Positions 11,088 through 21,500 of a stretch of 64,000 bases of DNA are shown piece by piece; position 1 is the first letter of the stretch, and each line of letters begins with the position of its first letter. The translations under genes were made by a program, and so were the position numbers. Where the stretch lies: NCBI GenBank assembly GCA_963920635.1, contig OY987298.1, positions 105,653,309 through 105,717,308 of the forward strand. Direction: 5' to 3'. This stretch comes from Pseudeuparius sepicola (lineage: Eukaryota > Arthropoda > Insecta > Coleoptera > Anthribidae). The notes beneath the pieces are model-generated. The model made no database searches. It saw only the letters and a program-made list of their open reading frames with translations, and had not been told where the DNA came from.

Positions 11088-12132
11088 CTAGACTAAATAT
11101 TTTAAATTCCTGAAGTTCTTCATTAGGTGGGAAAAATCAGAAGAAAACCATAGCTGTCTGGATGGTTCATATACATGTTCACAAGAAACATTTTCTTCTG
11201 AAATGTTGAATTTTTTCCACATAGCTATATTCCATGGAGCTCCATCGGTTGTAACTATATCAAGAAAAAACCCTGCTTTTTCCAAAAGAATGATGCATTC
11301 GATAATGAGATGATGCAACACAGTTCCAGATGCACAACCTTTACTTAAAAAGTATAGCCAAAGATTGCACCCATGAACCTCTGCATGGTTGAAACATCGT
11401 TATACCAAGGCATGATCTCCCTTTTCATTTTTTGATGTAAAGGTGTATAATCACCCAAATCAGTAAAACCATTAATTTTTAATTTTTTACTATCAAATGC
11501 CAAAGTTTCATTCAATTTCATCTCATCTATAAGAAGTGTAGGTACCTACGATAAGGAAAAATAATAATAAAGAAAAATAATCTGCTAGATGTATAAATAC
11601 CCCTTTTTCCTCTGATTTCATACCGAACGACTTTTTTCGAAGAAGTTCGAAAGTTGATTTCTGAAAACCATAACACACACTCATTCTTCTAATATATTTA
11701 CTTAAAGTTGCACAACAAGGAAGTGGTAGGAGTTTTTGTTTTCGCAAATGCTCGTATGTAGCTCTTCCTTTAATTCTTATTAGAAGACACTCATAAATCC
11801 ATGCAATATTTCTAACGCTAATTTTTTGGGTTGGTTACTTTCGAAGCAGCAAAACACATTCTAACTGCTTCTTGTTGAGAGCTTGGCAGTTCTGATATAA
11901 TCTGCTCTAAAGATCCAGAGGTCAACATGGCACATTTTTTGCATTGATCTACCTCAGTTATAAGGTTAGGAATCCGAAAGTGGAAATAAAAAATAAAATG
12001 GAAATCAAAATTTGATATTTTACCTTCTGTTTCAATCTCAATTTTTTTCCTGGCTTTTTTATCGGATGAATAACCCGTTCTGCACCCCGGAACAAAACAG
12101 GTTCTATCTGTATTTCCTTTCACATCACTCAT
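11088..12132 (-). pseudogene. P-element/THAP9-like transposase remnant
   Basis: Three minus-strand blocks line up with P-type transposases. The first (from 12132) starts MSDVKGNTDRTCFVPGCRTG, a THAP-like zinc-finger beginning, and ends in a SSQQEAVRMCFAASK stretch. The second contains WIYECLLIRIKGRATYEHLRK and LPLPCCATLSKYIRRM. The third has LLIDEMKL, then VTTDGAPWN and FSSDFSHLMKNF. A likely 55-bp GT-AG intron (11546-11600) joins blocks two and three in phase. A frameshift near 11818 and a stop near 11350 break the gene, and it ends early compared with full-length family members. Intact relatives transpose DNA using a THAP finger and an RNase H-like core. Confidence 0.8.
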
Positions 12133-13016
12133 TTTTTAAAATGTTTGCAAGATAAGCCAAAAATCCACTGAATTTAATAAAAAATGGCACAAATTTGTGG
12201 AACTTCACAAAAAACGTCAATCAAAAATAGCGCTGCGAACGACTGACGCGCACCATCTACATCGAAAACTTGAACTGCAATAAAAGTAGGGCTGGAAATT
12301 TTGAAATAGTGCTATATCGATATATCTCCTTATTATAGTGCTCCATAATACCTACCTACAGTTAATGAGCGTTTCTAGGTTATTAGTAAAAAAGAAAAAG
12401 TAGTTGCACAAACCGATTTGCTACACAGTACCATTTCAATACACAGTGTTTGAGGTTATATATTTAATATGTAATATAAACTGGAGGATGCACATGTGCG
12501 CCAAAATATAGTAGATTAAGTATAACAGGATAATGCCCCTACAGAGGATTAAAAAATCGTTTGATTCAATAGTGACGATGTAACCGGCATTATAAAATAA
12601 TCGACTTCGCTCTATCGGATTCATTTCAATCCGACCGAGTTGCCACGAGATGAACGTAGTCATTGCTGTTTATTTTACGAAAATATGGCTTGTGACTGTG
12701 ACAACGAGTCAAAATGTTGCTTGGTATTTTATTTCATTAAAAACTTTTGTTTCGGTCCAAGGTTATTATGATGAGGAGGTTTGGGCATTGCCGCCATATT
12801 TAAAAGGTACCAACTCAATTGCCCAGTTCATCCCCTTGCTGCTCTCACCCCCCTTCCCTGTCCTATCAAAGAATGCCCAAACTTCGTCTTCTTGTCTTCA
12901 TAATAACCTTGGTTTCGGTTTGGTTAGGCCGACACAACCCAAAACCAAACCGCACAGAACGATTCATAACATGGACCCTTATGAACTAGAACTCCTAACA
13001 TGTGTCATACAGCATG
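12133..13016. other. noncoding stretch with a small inverted repeat
   Basis: No gene is recognised. An inverted repeat of roughly 45 bp (about 12750-12795 against 12872-12920, around CCAAGGTTATTATGA) encloses some 75 bp and could be a small MITE. The 134-codon plus-strand frame crossing it has no protein-like features. Confidence 0.5.
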
Positions 13017-13187
13017 TACAGGGTGGTCGTGTTAGGTATATGGTGTACACCTAATATTTTTTTTAGTTTCGGAACTATAAAAAAAATATTTAAAAATCAT
13101 AAGTCTCCTAGAGGGCTATATTATTGGAATGCATTTCGACAAAAATGATTGAACATCCAATAACAGGCAGAAACGGGACACCCTGTA
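13017..13187. mobile_element. 171-bp MITE-like element with TACAGGGTG ends
   Basis: The left end reads TACAGGGTGGTCGTG and the right end reads GGGACACCCTGTA, short imperfect inverted repeats of the kind ending many insect TIR elements. The inside is AT-rich and noncoding. Confidence 0.55.
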
Positions 13188-14544
13188 TATATTTTATTTA
13201 CGTTTTTACCGCATTTAGGCATACATTATTTTCTGGACTCAGCATAGTGATCGGGACGATTTCGTAAAACTAAAAATGTAGTTTTCTATTGAGTACTTCG
13301 AAAATAAAAATATTAAAGGTTGTAAAATATTATGTGGATCACATTGTACCCAGATACATCATATTTGCTTGCAAATACAGAATACACTGCGATCCATTTT
13401 ATCACAGTTTAACTTTGAGACTAAGCAAGATCTATAATGCAGATTATGATAATAATCTGTTTTTGGGAGAGAGGAATTACTATACAATACTGTTTACTGT
13501 GCCGTATTCCTTGAAACACCGAGGATGTTTTAAAAAAATTAAGGTGGAAAATTATCCCAATAGGGGCATGGACTATGACCATTTTAAACACGCACAGTCG
13601 ATCATCCAGGAGAAAAATAAGCTGTAGAGAACATGCTGCCTGCCACAGTCCCGCATTAATGAATACGAAAATAAGGCAATTTAAATTGTACCAGCTGACC
13701 CACTTTGTCAACTTTTTTAATTAGCAAGGGACAGTGGGCCCCTAAAAATGTTATTCGCGGATTTAAGCCGGAAATCTATAAAATTAAACGGTTCCCCGGA
13801 AGCGGTAGAGGCGGTAAAGGCATGCCGGTTAAATTAAAACTACGCGCAGGGAGAATTAGATACAATGTACCTATAGGTGATTTTAGTTTGACAAAGTTTC
13901 GTCGGTTGCTTTGCCTAGTAAAAGTTTTACGAGTCGCAGTATTTTACACATTGTAAATCAGATGTATACATTTTGACGGTTTTTTCTATAGAACTAAGCA
14001 TAAGTTCGGAAAGTAGTAGTAGATAAGAACCTACTATTCTTCTATGGTAATAGCTAGTAGATAGCTTGCAGCCAGAGTTCAGTAGGTAATAGGTAATATA
14101 ACACTTTCATGCTGTCTCATGTATAGGTTACCTACAATATTTTTTTGGCCAGACATAATACGTACGAAAACTATGAATTTTAAACTGCATTCTGAGAATA
14201 AAAATGAATGTTTTCAAAATAGACATGCAAATAATTGTACCAATTATGAAGGAATATCAATACCACAATCGGTATGGTGTGCTGTATAAAATTTAATTAA
14301 CGGTTAGATTCAACCCATTCAAGCGAATAAAACACACTACAGTCATGTGCATACGAGAAAAAAAGCAGCCTTGACTTTGACCTAATAGCGTTAGGTTCAG
14401 TAGATAATATCTACACGACGAGCCTAGATCACATTCAGAAGACACAAAATCAAATAAATTAAGGAAATAGTAGATTTTTAAAGCTGATTAAGTCAAACTA
14501 GCGGTTTTAAATGGAACACCCTGTACCTATATTGTATTTTTTCT
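13188..14544. other. noncoding stretch, TE terminus at the right edge
   Basis: No gene is recognised. TGGAACACCCTGTACC at about 14511-14526 resembles a Tc1/mariner-type terminus. An 83-codon frame near 13705-13956 is rich in Arg and Lys but has no recognisable domain. Confidence 0.45.
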
Positions 14545-14727
14545 TTAATGCTCTTTAGATTTAGAATAACAATTTTGAACATTTTTATTCGGCAAATGCC
14601 AGAGTCCATAATCACGGCAGATCTGTGCCTTTGAACAACCATTTTGGAGCTTTACAACTATTCGTATATTCAACTTATCTGACAAATAAATCGACTTTCG
14701 ACTAGCTTTCTCAGTATTGGTCATGTT
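14545..14727 (-). pseudogene. Tigger/CENP-B-type helix-turn-helix fragment
   Basis: From ATG at 14727 the frame reads MTNTEKASRKSIYLSDKLNI and then QNGCSKAQICRDYGL, matching the N-terminal helix-turn-helix of Tigger/CENP-B-like transposases. After DYGL the reading frame appears shifted: the alternative frame fits the family better (SGICRIKMFK). Nothing of the catalytic core follows, so only a 60-codon remnant survives. Confidence 0.65.
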
Positions 14728-15138
14728 TAATGACACATATAAATTCACTATGCAGTTTATTACGCACCCACTAAATCGAAACAAGTGATCAACTCGCAGA
14801 ACAGACCTCGTTAACAAAAATGGACGCTGCTGTTCCAATTCGTTATGCATCAAGGTTAATCTAAAAACGCTCTTTAATTGTACACTAGATTGTGACAGGT
14901 AAATATTTCATGTCCCTAGAATTTCGTAAGCGGCGGCCATATTGATATTATTGATAGGTGATGGAGGACAGGACTGTAATCAACAGAATTTACGTTTAAC
15001 GCACACGAATCCTAAATTTGAATAGATATAAATTAACATTAAACTCTGTTCTTTGAATCACAAACAAAGGCTGTAGTTAACGTTTCTGTGTTTGAAGGTA
15101 GGTTAGAGCCACAGAATATCAAGGTTAAGGTAGGTAAG

Positions 15139-15523
15139 CATAGACGTAACCATGATACAACAAAAGAGAGATATGATATTGCGCAGGTTGGACACCATAT
15201 TGGCGCGTCACGCGGTTATAAACAATGGTACAAGTTGTATCATCTGGTTATAAACAACCGAAACGTCAGAAACGTCTGAGTGTCATTGTAGTGTGTTCTC
15301 TGCATTTTCAGCCAATTTGCGGAAGTTTGCGTTGTAAAATTACTGTTAATTACTCTTTGGTCCATTTGTCCCTTTGTAAACTCAATCAGTGGGCATACTG
15401 TAATACTTTGCATGTCATAAGTGGGCGGGAACTTACCGCGTGACGTAATTGCGCAGAAGGGAACGAAATTGAGGCGGCTAAATATCATATCTTTCTTTTG
15501 TTGTATCATGGACGTAACTATAG
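15139..15523. repeat. inverted repeat forming the left part of the hAT-type element
   Basis: ATGATACAACAAAAGAGAGA near 15152 recurs inverted near 15490-15510 with a few mismatches, with arms of about 40 bp. It may be a smaller MITE sharing the same terminus, or an internal duplication of the element's end. Confidence 0.65.
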
Positions 15524-16605
15524 GTCGTATTTTTAGGGGGGGGGGGGGGCTAATCAGGACCGGCTCAAGATTTTGCGGGGCCGGGTGCCGCATGAAAATG
15601 CGGGGCCCCGACAAGGAATTATTTAATCCATTAAGAAGAAATTTTTGAAAGTCGGTACGCTACTTACAAAGGTATATTTTTTACATGTCAATCTGTAAAA
15701 TGGTAGGCCTGGGCTACGAGTTTGGATCACTTCTGTGACGTATATAGGAATTAATTTCGAGTGGTGGAGGGACAATTTTTGTGCCTTTTTTTAAACAAGG
15801 GCATTTAAAATAATTCTAGAAAATGCGCCGCAGGCGAAATTTAAAAAAAAATTGAAGAAAAATTACATAAAATTAGTCTTGGGAAATCCCAATATCTTCA
15901 AATTTACAAGCTGGAGTGAATATTTTCAAATTCCGAAATGGGTTCGGTCCCGCCATTCTAAATACGTTACTGATTACTGATTGGATCGCCCTGTACCACC
16001 CTTGAGGGGCAACACCCAAAAACGTTAATTTTAAGGCTTCAAAAAATAATGTATAGGTCTTTCTACTGGTAATTTTGAATAATCTTTAATTCATTTAGGA
16101 AAAAACATTATGAAAAAGTAGAGGTTTCCGAGTAGAAACCAGAGAAAAAATGTTGGGAATGTCGGCTATTTTGTGATGCAAGATTAGTTACATAGTACAT
16201 ATTATAACGAAACAACAATACACTGGATGAATAACAAAATAAAAGTCTGGAGTCTGGCACAGCAAAAGTACATTCTCCAACGCCCGTCTCGTCTCTCTTT
16301 CTCTCGGCAGCAGGCACAGTGTGTTCGCTCTCGCTTGCGCGTTTAAATTCCAGTCGGATTTTGTGGGGGCACAAGGCGCAAGATTCCGCAAGAACAAGCA
16401 ATTCGTCGAAACTGGTGAATTTAAAAAGGCGCGTGCGGTGTTCGCCGTGTTGCGTAACGTTGCGTTGTCAGAATGTTAGATCTATTCTGTTTACGAGAAG
16501 CATAATATCTTCGCACATCCTTTACATTTTAGGGAGGGCTAATAGAAATGTAGGGGGGGGGGGGGCTAAGCCCCCCCTAGCCCCCCCCCCCTAGTTACGT
16601 CTATG
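15139..16605. mobile_element. hAT-type non-autonomous element nested in copy B
   Basis: The element starts CATAGACGTAAC and ends GTTACGTCTATG, a perfect 12-bp inverted repeat. TAGGTAAG is present directly outside both ends (15131-15138 and 16606-16613), an 8-bp target duplication typical of hAT elements. The interior includes G/C homopolymer runs (15537-15550 and about 16553-16591), a GC-rich CGGGGCC-type segment near 15560-15610, and no transposase. The internal inverted repeat 15139-15523 suggests the element is composite. Confidence 0.8.
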
Positions 16606-16919
16606 TAGGTAAGGCATCTGTCACAAGTTCTGACATTTCTGCCAGACATGCTAAATACGCCCCTGGAGGTGCCCAAGCAATGCTGCCAACCTTGGATTAC
16701 CAAATTAAGAAATGTTATTAGTAGTGTACAATTAAAGAGCGCTTTTAGATTATTAGAGGCACAGGTTGCATGATAATTCTGAGGTGGGCAGAACGCAAGG
16801 GAGGATTGGCAACTGGGTGACTTCAGAGGAGAATTTCAAACCAGTTGGAAACTGTCAAGAGCATGCGCAGTTTCATTTTGACTCTGCAAAAACGAAACCG
16901 CGATTTCTTCATAACAATT

Positions 16920-17355
16920 TTGGGATGCCGGTGGGAGATGTTTGCACATCACTGCGTGCAAAGATAACTCAAGAAGGGCAAAGGAAGCTGGGCATTTTTT
17001 AACTTCGCGAAAGATGTAACAATTCAGGAAAATCGAGGGAAAATTGTTAAAATATTGTTATCCTAAGGACAAAGAATGGAGCTGCGTCAATAAAAGAGTC
17101 TGTAGCAAACATTTCAAGCCAAATGATTATGATGTACATGAACTACAGGTCAGGTTATTAAATTTACAAGCAAAGAAGCTGACAAAAGTTGACATTGCTT
17201 TTAAAAAATCTAAAGCACGTTCGACACAAGATGAATTGTCTAGAGCTGCTTTTACTCTTAGATATTTTAATATAAACGAAATGTGCCTTTATTTATATGA
17301 GAGAAACTTGGCATCATTATCCTCTGCCCGCACTAGTAGCATTGCAGCAAGGTAA
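16920..17355 (+). pseudogene. THAP-type zinc-finger remnant with frameshifts
   Basis: The frame from 17044 reads YCYPKDKEWSCVNKRVCSKHFKPNDYD, matching the second half of a THAP domain: the tryptophan, then CSKHF with the Cys and His zinc ligands. The preceding 120 bp carry the expected first half in other frames (LRAKITQEGQRKLGIF, then FAKDVTIQENRGK), so at least two indels separate the parts. THAP domains bind DNA and occur in P-type transposases and in host factors. The fragment ends without further domain and is probably transposon-derived. Confidence 0.7.
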
Positions 17356-17420
17356 TCAGATGCCATAATACCATTTGAAAAAGGGCACATATAGATACAT
17401 TATAAAAAGTATTTGTATAT

Positions 17421-18508
17421 TATACAGGGTGTCCCACAATATGTGGGCAATCTCCCGAATTTATACAGGGGACGTTAAAATAACATGACAAGTTCCTATA
17501 AAAAAAATTTCCAGAGGGCCCCCTACGGAGATACAGGGTGTTGAAGTTCTTTTTTTAAAATTAAATTATGGCAATATCTCCCAAAATAATCAAGCTGCTG
17601 AACTGAAAGTTGGCACTGCTGTGTTTAGGCGATGGAGAATAAGCTGAAGGCATCAATTTTTACGTATCTCACAGAGGGCGCCACTTGCACTATTTTCGGA
17701 TCGTGTTATAGCTCGTAACTTTTTTGAGATTATGTTTTTGGTCTTGCAGGTCCATCATTTTAGTGCACATTTTCATTTTGCAACAAAAGTGTACTCTTGT
17801 TTCATAACGATAAAATCAACCGTTTGCGTTGAAATTGGCGAAACGTGCCCTAATACACAACATTCAAAACATAAAACTTTCTCCTACCGCTTTCAAATGT
17901 TACAAATCAACTGTACATTCAAAATGAAGAAAAAAAATAATAAATGGACATTGGACAAATCACCATTGGTATTCTTGAAATAGGGTGTACAAATTTTGTC
18001 AAATTCAATCCTTTCCATTTTGAAGGCGAATCATTTTTGGCACATTGTTCATAGAGATTTTTTTCTTAGTTTAAATGGTACAGTCGGTCTGTAACGTTTG
18101 AAAGCGGTAGGTAAAGATTTTATGTTTCGAATGTTGAAGTAAACAGGTGTTTTGAGGAACGTTTTACCAATTTCAACGCAAACGGTTGATTTTATTGTTA
18201 TGAAACAAGAATATTGGAAAATGAAAATGTGCACTAAAATGATGGACCTGCAAGACCAAAAACATAACCTCAAAAAAGTTACGAGCTATAACACGATCCA
18301 AATATAGTGCAACTGGCGTCGTCTGTGAGATACGTAAAAATTGACGCCTTCAGCTTATTCTCCATCGCCTAAAACACAGCAGTGCCAAATTTCAGTTCCC
18401 CGTAGGGGAGCCCTCTGGTAAATTTTTTTATAGGAACTTGTCATGTTATTTTAACGTCCCCTGTATAAATCCGGGAGATTGCCCATATATTCTGGGACAC
18501 CCAATATA
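17421..18508. mobile_element. foldback element with TATACAGGGTGTCCCA ends
   Basis: The left end TATACAGGGTGTCCCACAAT is matched by TGGGACACCCAATATA at the right. The arms (about 17421-17935 and 18050-18508) are reverse complements over most of their length, with indels; the right arm lacks about 70 bp present at about 17530-17600. Open frames in the two arms encode similar peptides because the arms are copies of one sequence, not because of a real gene. Confidence 0.85.
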
Positions 18509-21500
18509 CTTGTTGTGTAGACTGGAAGCCAATGAGAAACCATCGCTTTTGGCGGGTTATTTGAAATGGGGCGCTCGTGCCTACGTGAGTATGGCGTGGA
18601 CGAATGACGTTATTTTTGAGTTTATTAGTTTATATGAAGATAAACCACCTTTGTGCAACATCCTCTCTATAAGTATGACAGATAATAAGAATTTGGCACA
18701 GACACGCCGTAAGAGTCTCCCTGATGAATTGGTCCCGACTTGCCTGAAGGCGCGGGCTCGTCAGCACAAATCAGCGAGGCGCAGCCCGGCCTGTAATATT
18801 GTAACATCATTACAGGCCGTGGGAAGCTGCCTTAAGAAATGACCAAAATTATTATAAAACTGCCATACTTTTGACTTAACAAAAATTCTAACTTTTTTGA
18901 GATTAAAAGAAGTTGTAGATACCTAATTGTGCTTTTTGGGGCGATGCCGAATGTTATCAAGGTGCTGCACAAAATCGTGAGAAACCAAATTTATTTTTTA
19001 ATAGAACACTATATTTTTTGCCTTTATGAAATCTGCTCGTGCCGACGATTAAAATGATATACAATTTTGCATTATTACCTTTTCCGTTTTTGAAATATTC
19101 TATTTTCAAATGAAAAAAGTTGTTGCTTTTGACGAGTTACATAGTTTAATTTTGGAACTTATTTCTGACACATCCTGTATTCCAAAGTTAAAATGCGGAC
19201 AATCCAGTTTCAGCTCATCACATATTAGATTCCGTCATGACAGTTTGCAATTAGTTAGAAGTGTTAATTGAGTCACATGAAATTATTAATTGGCTTGACG
19301 CAATGCTACACGCGTAAAGATCTAACGAAAACGAATATTTTTGTGGGACAGAGCATACACGCCTAAAAAACGCCTCTGTCAAATTCCATGAATTTTTTAG
19401 CCTTGGACAAATAATATAGAATGCAACAATGTAAAAAGATTCTTACAGAAAAGTCTTACATATAAGCTAGAGGTTTCCGTAACGAATACTACTAATATTA
19501 TTTGAAAAATGTTTCTTAAGTTATTTGTCCGTTTCCATTAAAATGGGACACTCGGTTTGGGGTAAAACAGTTTATCAAATTATGGTAGTTATTATTGTGA
19601 CGTTACCAAATTATATGCGTTAGTAATTTTTGAATATAGAGTACCAATAAACTAATTATCGACAATGATGCACAATAATTATACTGTCCAATTAGTAGAA
19701 TAAATGGAATAGTGCAATTGTACCAAATAGAACTAAATTTAGTTTAAGCACTAAGGGCTTTATTTAATTACATCGATATTGGATATTCAGCTTGAACAGT
19801 TTTTGGCATTTAAATACGAACGGTAGATATTATTTTGATAGTAGTAACTCATTTATTAGGATAACCTTTCAATGTTTATCAAGTGAAAAAAAAACGTTCA
19901 TTTAGAATTTACACCATAGAGAAATTCAATTGAATCATTTTTTGTCTGCTTGTAAGTTATGGTTTCGATTAATTGTGACATTATTACAGTAAGCAAATAT
20001 TGTGGATAATATTATGTGGATGCGGCAAATTAAATGCACTGTTTTGCGGTATAATTTCTTAAAAAACGGGGATTATTGTTTTATTCAGTTTTTAGATTAA
20101 TTACGCAAAAATACGTAATTTCTACTAAACATAAAAAACCCATGTCGGTTGTCTATTGATTTTTGTTAACTTGCAATTATGTGAAAAAAGAATTAAAAAA
20201 AAACTTTATCTTGGATGAAGCAGAAGGCATCCTGTGTAGAATGGTTCGGTCGTTTTATTTGTTACTCTAGACACGGATATATAGCAGCTCGGAGAATTTT
20301 TAAGGTAGGTAACAAAGTGGAAACGTTGCATTTATCCATTTAACCATCTTCAATTTCCCGATGCAATTTTCTTGGTTAATGGAAACCCCACGTTGGGCCT
20401 TTGTATCTGCGATGGAGCGGCCGCTGCTCTGCGAAGCACTGAGCCCTCAATCATAAAATATTATATCAGCGAGTCGCCAAGAGGGCCGCCTTTGGATTTG
20501 ACCTTGTCGCGTAAAGGTCACAAATTGCAACTATATTTTTCTGGCACACACAAAGTCTTCAATTAATCACCGTCCGAAGAACGGCCGCGAATAATAATGG
20601 TGGCGATTATCTCGGCTATGATAATCAACTTTTAACACAAGGCGCGTTGGCGCCTCCGAATTGTTCATGACGTTGTGTACAAATTATGAAAAATTGCCGG
20701 GTTGCCAGTAAAGGGTGGCTAGTAATTATTTCTAATAGGTCTGTGCCCGCTGAGCTTTATTCGAGCTTGAGTAGATATTATTTTCGGCCTCAATTTAAAA
20801 GGAAATTTCCGGGTTCATATTAATAGCTTGATTACATTCACAAACCCACATCACATATATGCTCTGTCTGACCCATCGAAATGTTAATTTATCGAACTTT
20901 TTGAAACAAAAAGGTTAAAATAAAGTTTCTTATTTTTAGTATTAAATTATTTTCTTCAATCCATAAAGTACCTAGTAGTGGTACCTAAATTGCAATATTC
21001 ATTATCTGGCACCATGGGAAATTTGTTGTTATTTATTTTCTTTTTCAAAATGGCTATCGGTATTTTTTTGCAGGAAAAGCACTTTCACTTAAGAACTGCA
21101 GAAAAATCTTGACAACTTTTCGAATTTTTTACCGGCGAGTATTTAAGAAACGTAGAAAAATATCGATAAATTGTAATTTTTGGTAGACACTGTATAAACA
21201 CTTTCTTTTTCCAAGACAAAGCCAAAATTGCTATTCTTGAGCCCATAAACTAGAACTTTAAAATTATTTTTTTGTAAAAAAATAAACGTAGGTAGACTTT
21301 TTCGATGAATTCTAATAAGTAACTTAAATTTTTTAAACAGTGTTGCTAAAAAGCTAACCAACAAATAAACTTTTGCATACATTTATGAAGTTGGTGGAGG
21401 TTTGAAAATTTTCAGTCCTTTGGGTCTCAAAAAATCTCTCAAAGCTACTAGAGACATCCCCTACAATTTATTTTAAGTTTTGCTGTAACATAAAAACAGG

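Larger units (their letters stand above)
14858..16751 (+). mobile_element. small TIR repeat, copy B, split by a hAT-type insertion
   Basis: The ends are inverted repeats: AATCTAAAAACGCTCTTTAA on the left and the reverse complement, with minor changes, on the right ending at 16751. The outer parts (14858-15138 and 16606-16751) correspond to copy A at 9523-9908 in reverse orientation. The middle is a separate insertion (15139-16605). Confidence 0.8.

Noticed and set aside
11953..12023. Possible first intron of the P-type remnant
   Set aside because: GT and AG are present, but splicing there would shift the frame away from the better-matching SSQQEAVRMCFAASK peptide, so it was not called.
12650..13054. 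134-codon plus-strand frame
   Set aside because: It runs through a small inverted repeat and into a MITE-like end; the composition is not protein-like.
17732..18273. Similar peptides on opposite strands
   Set aside because: They are explained by the foldback at 17421-18508.
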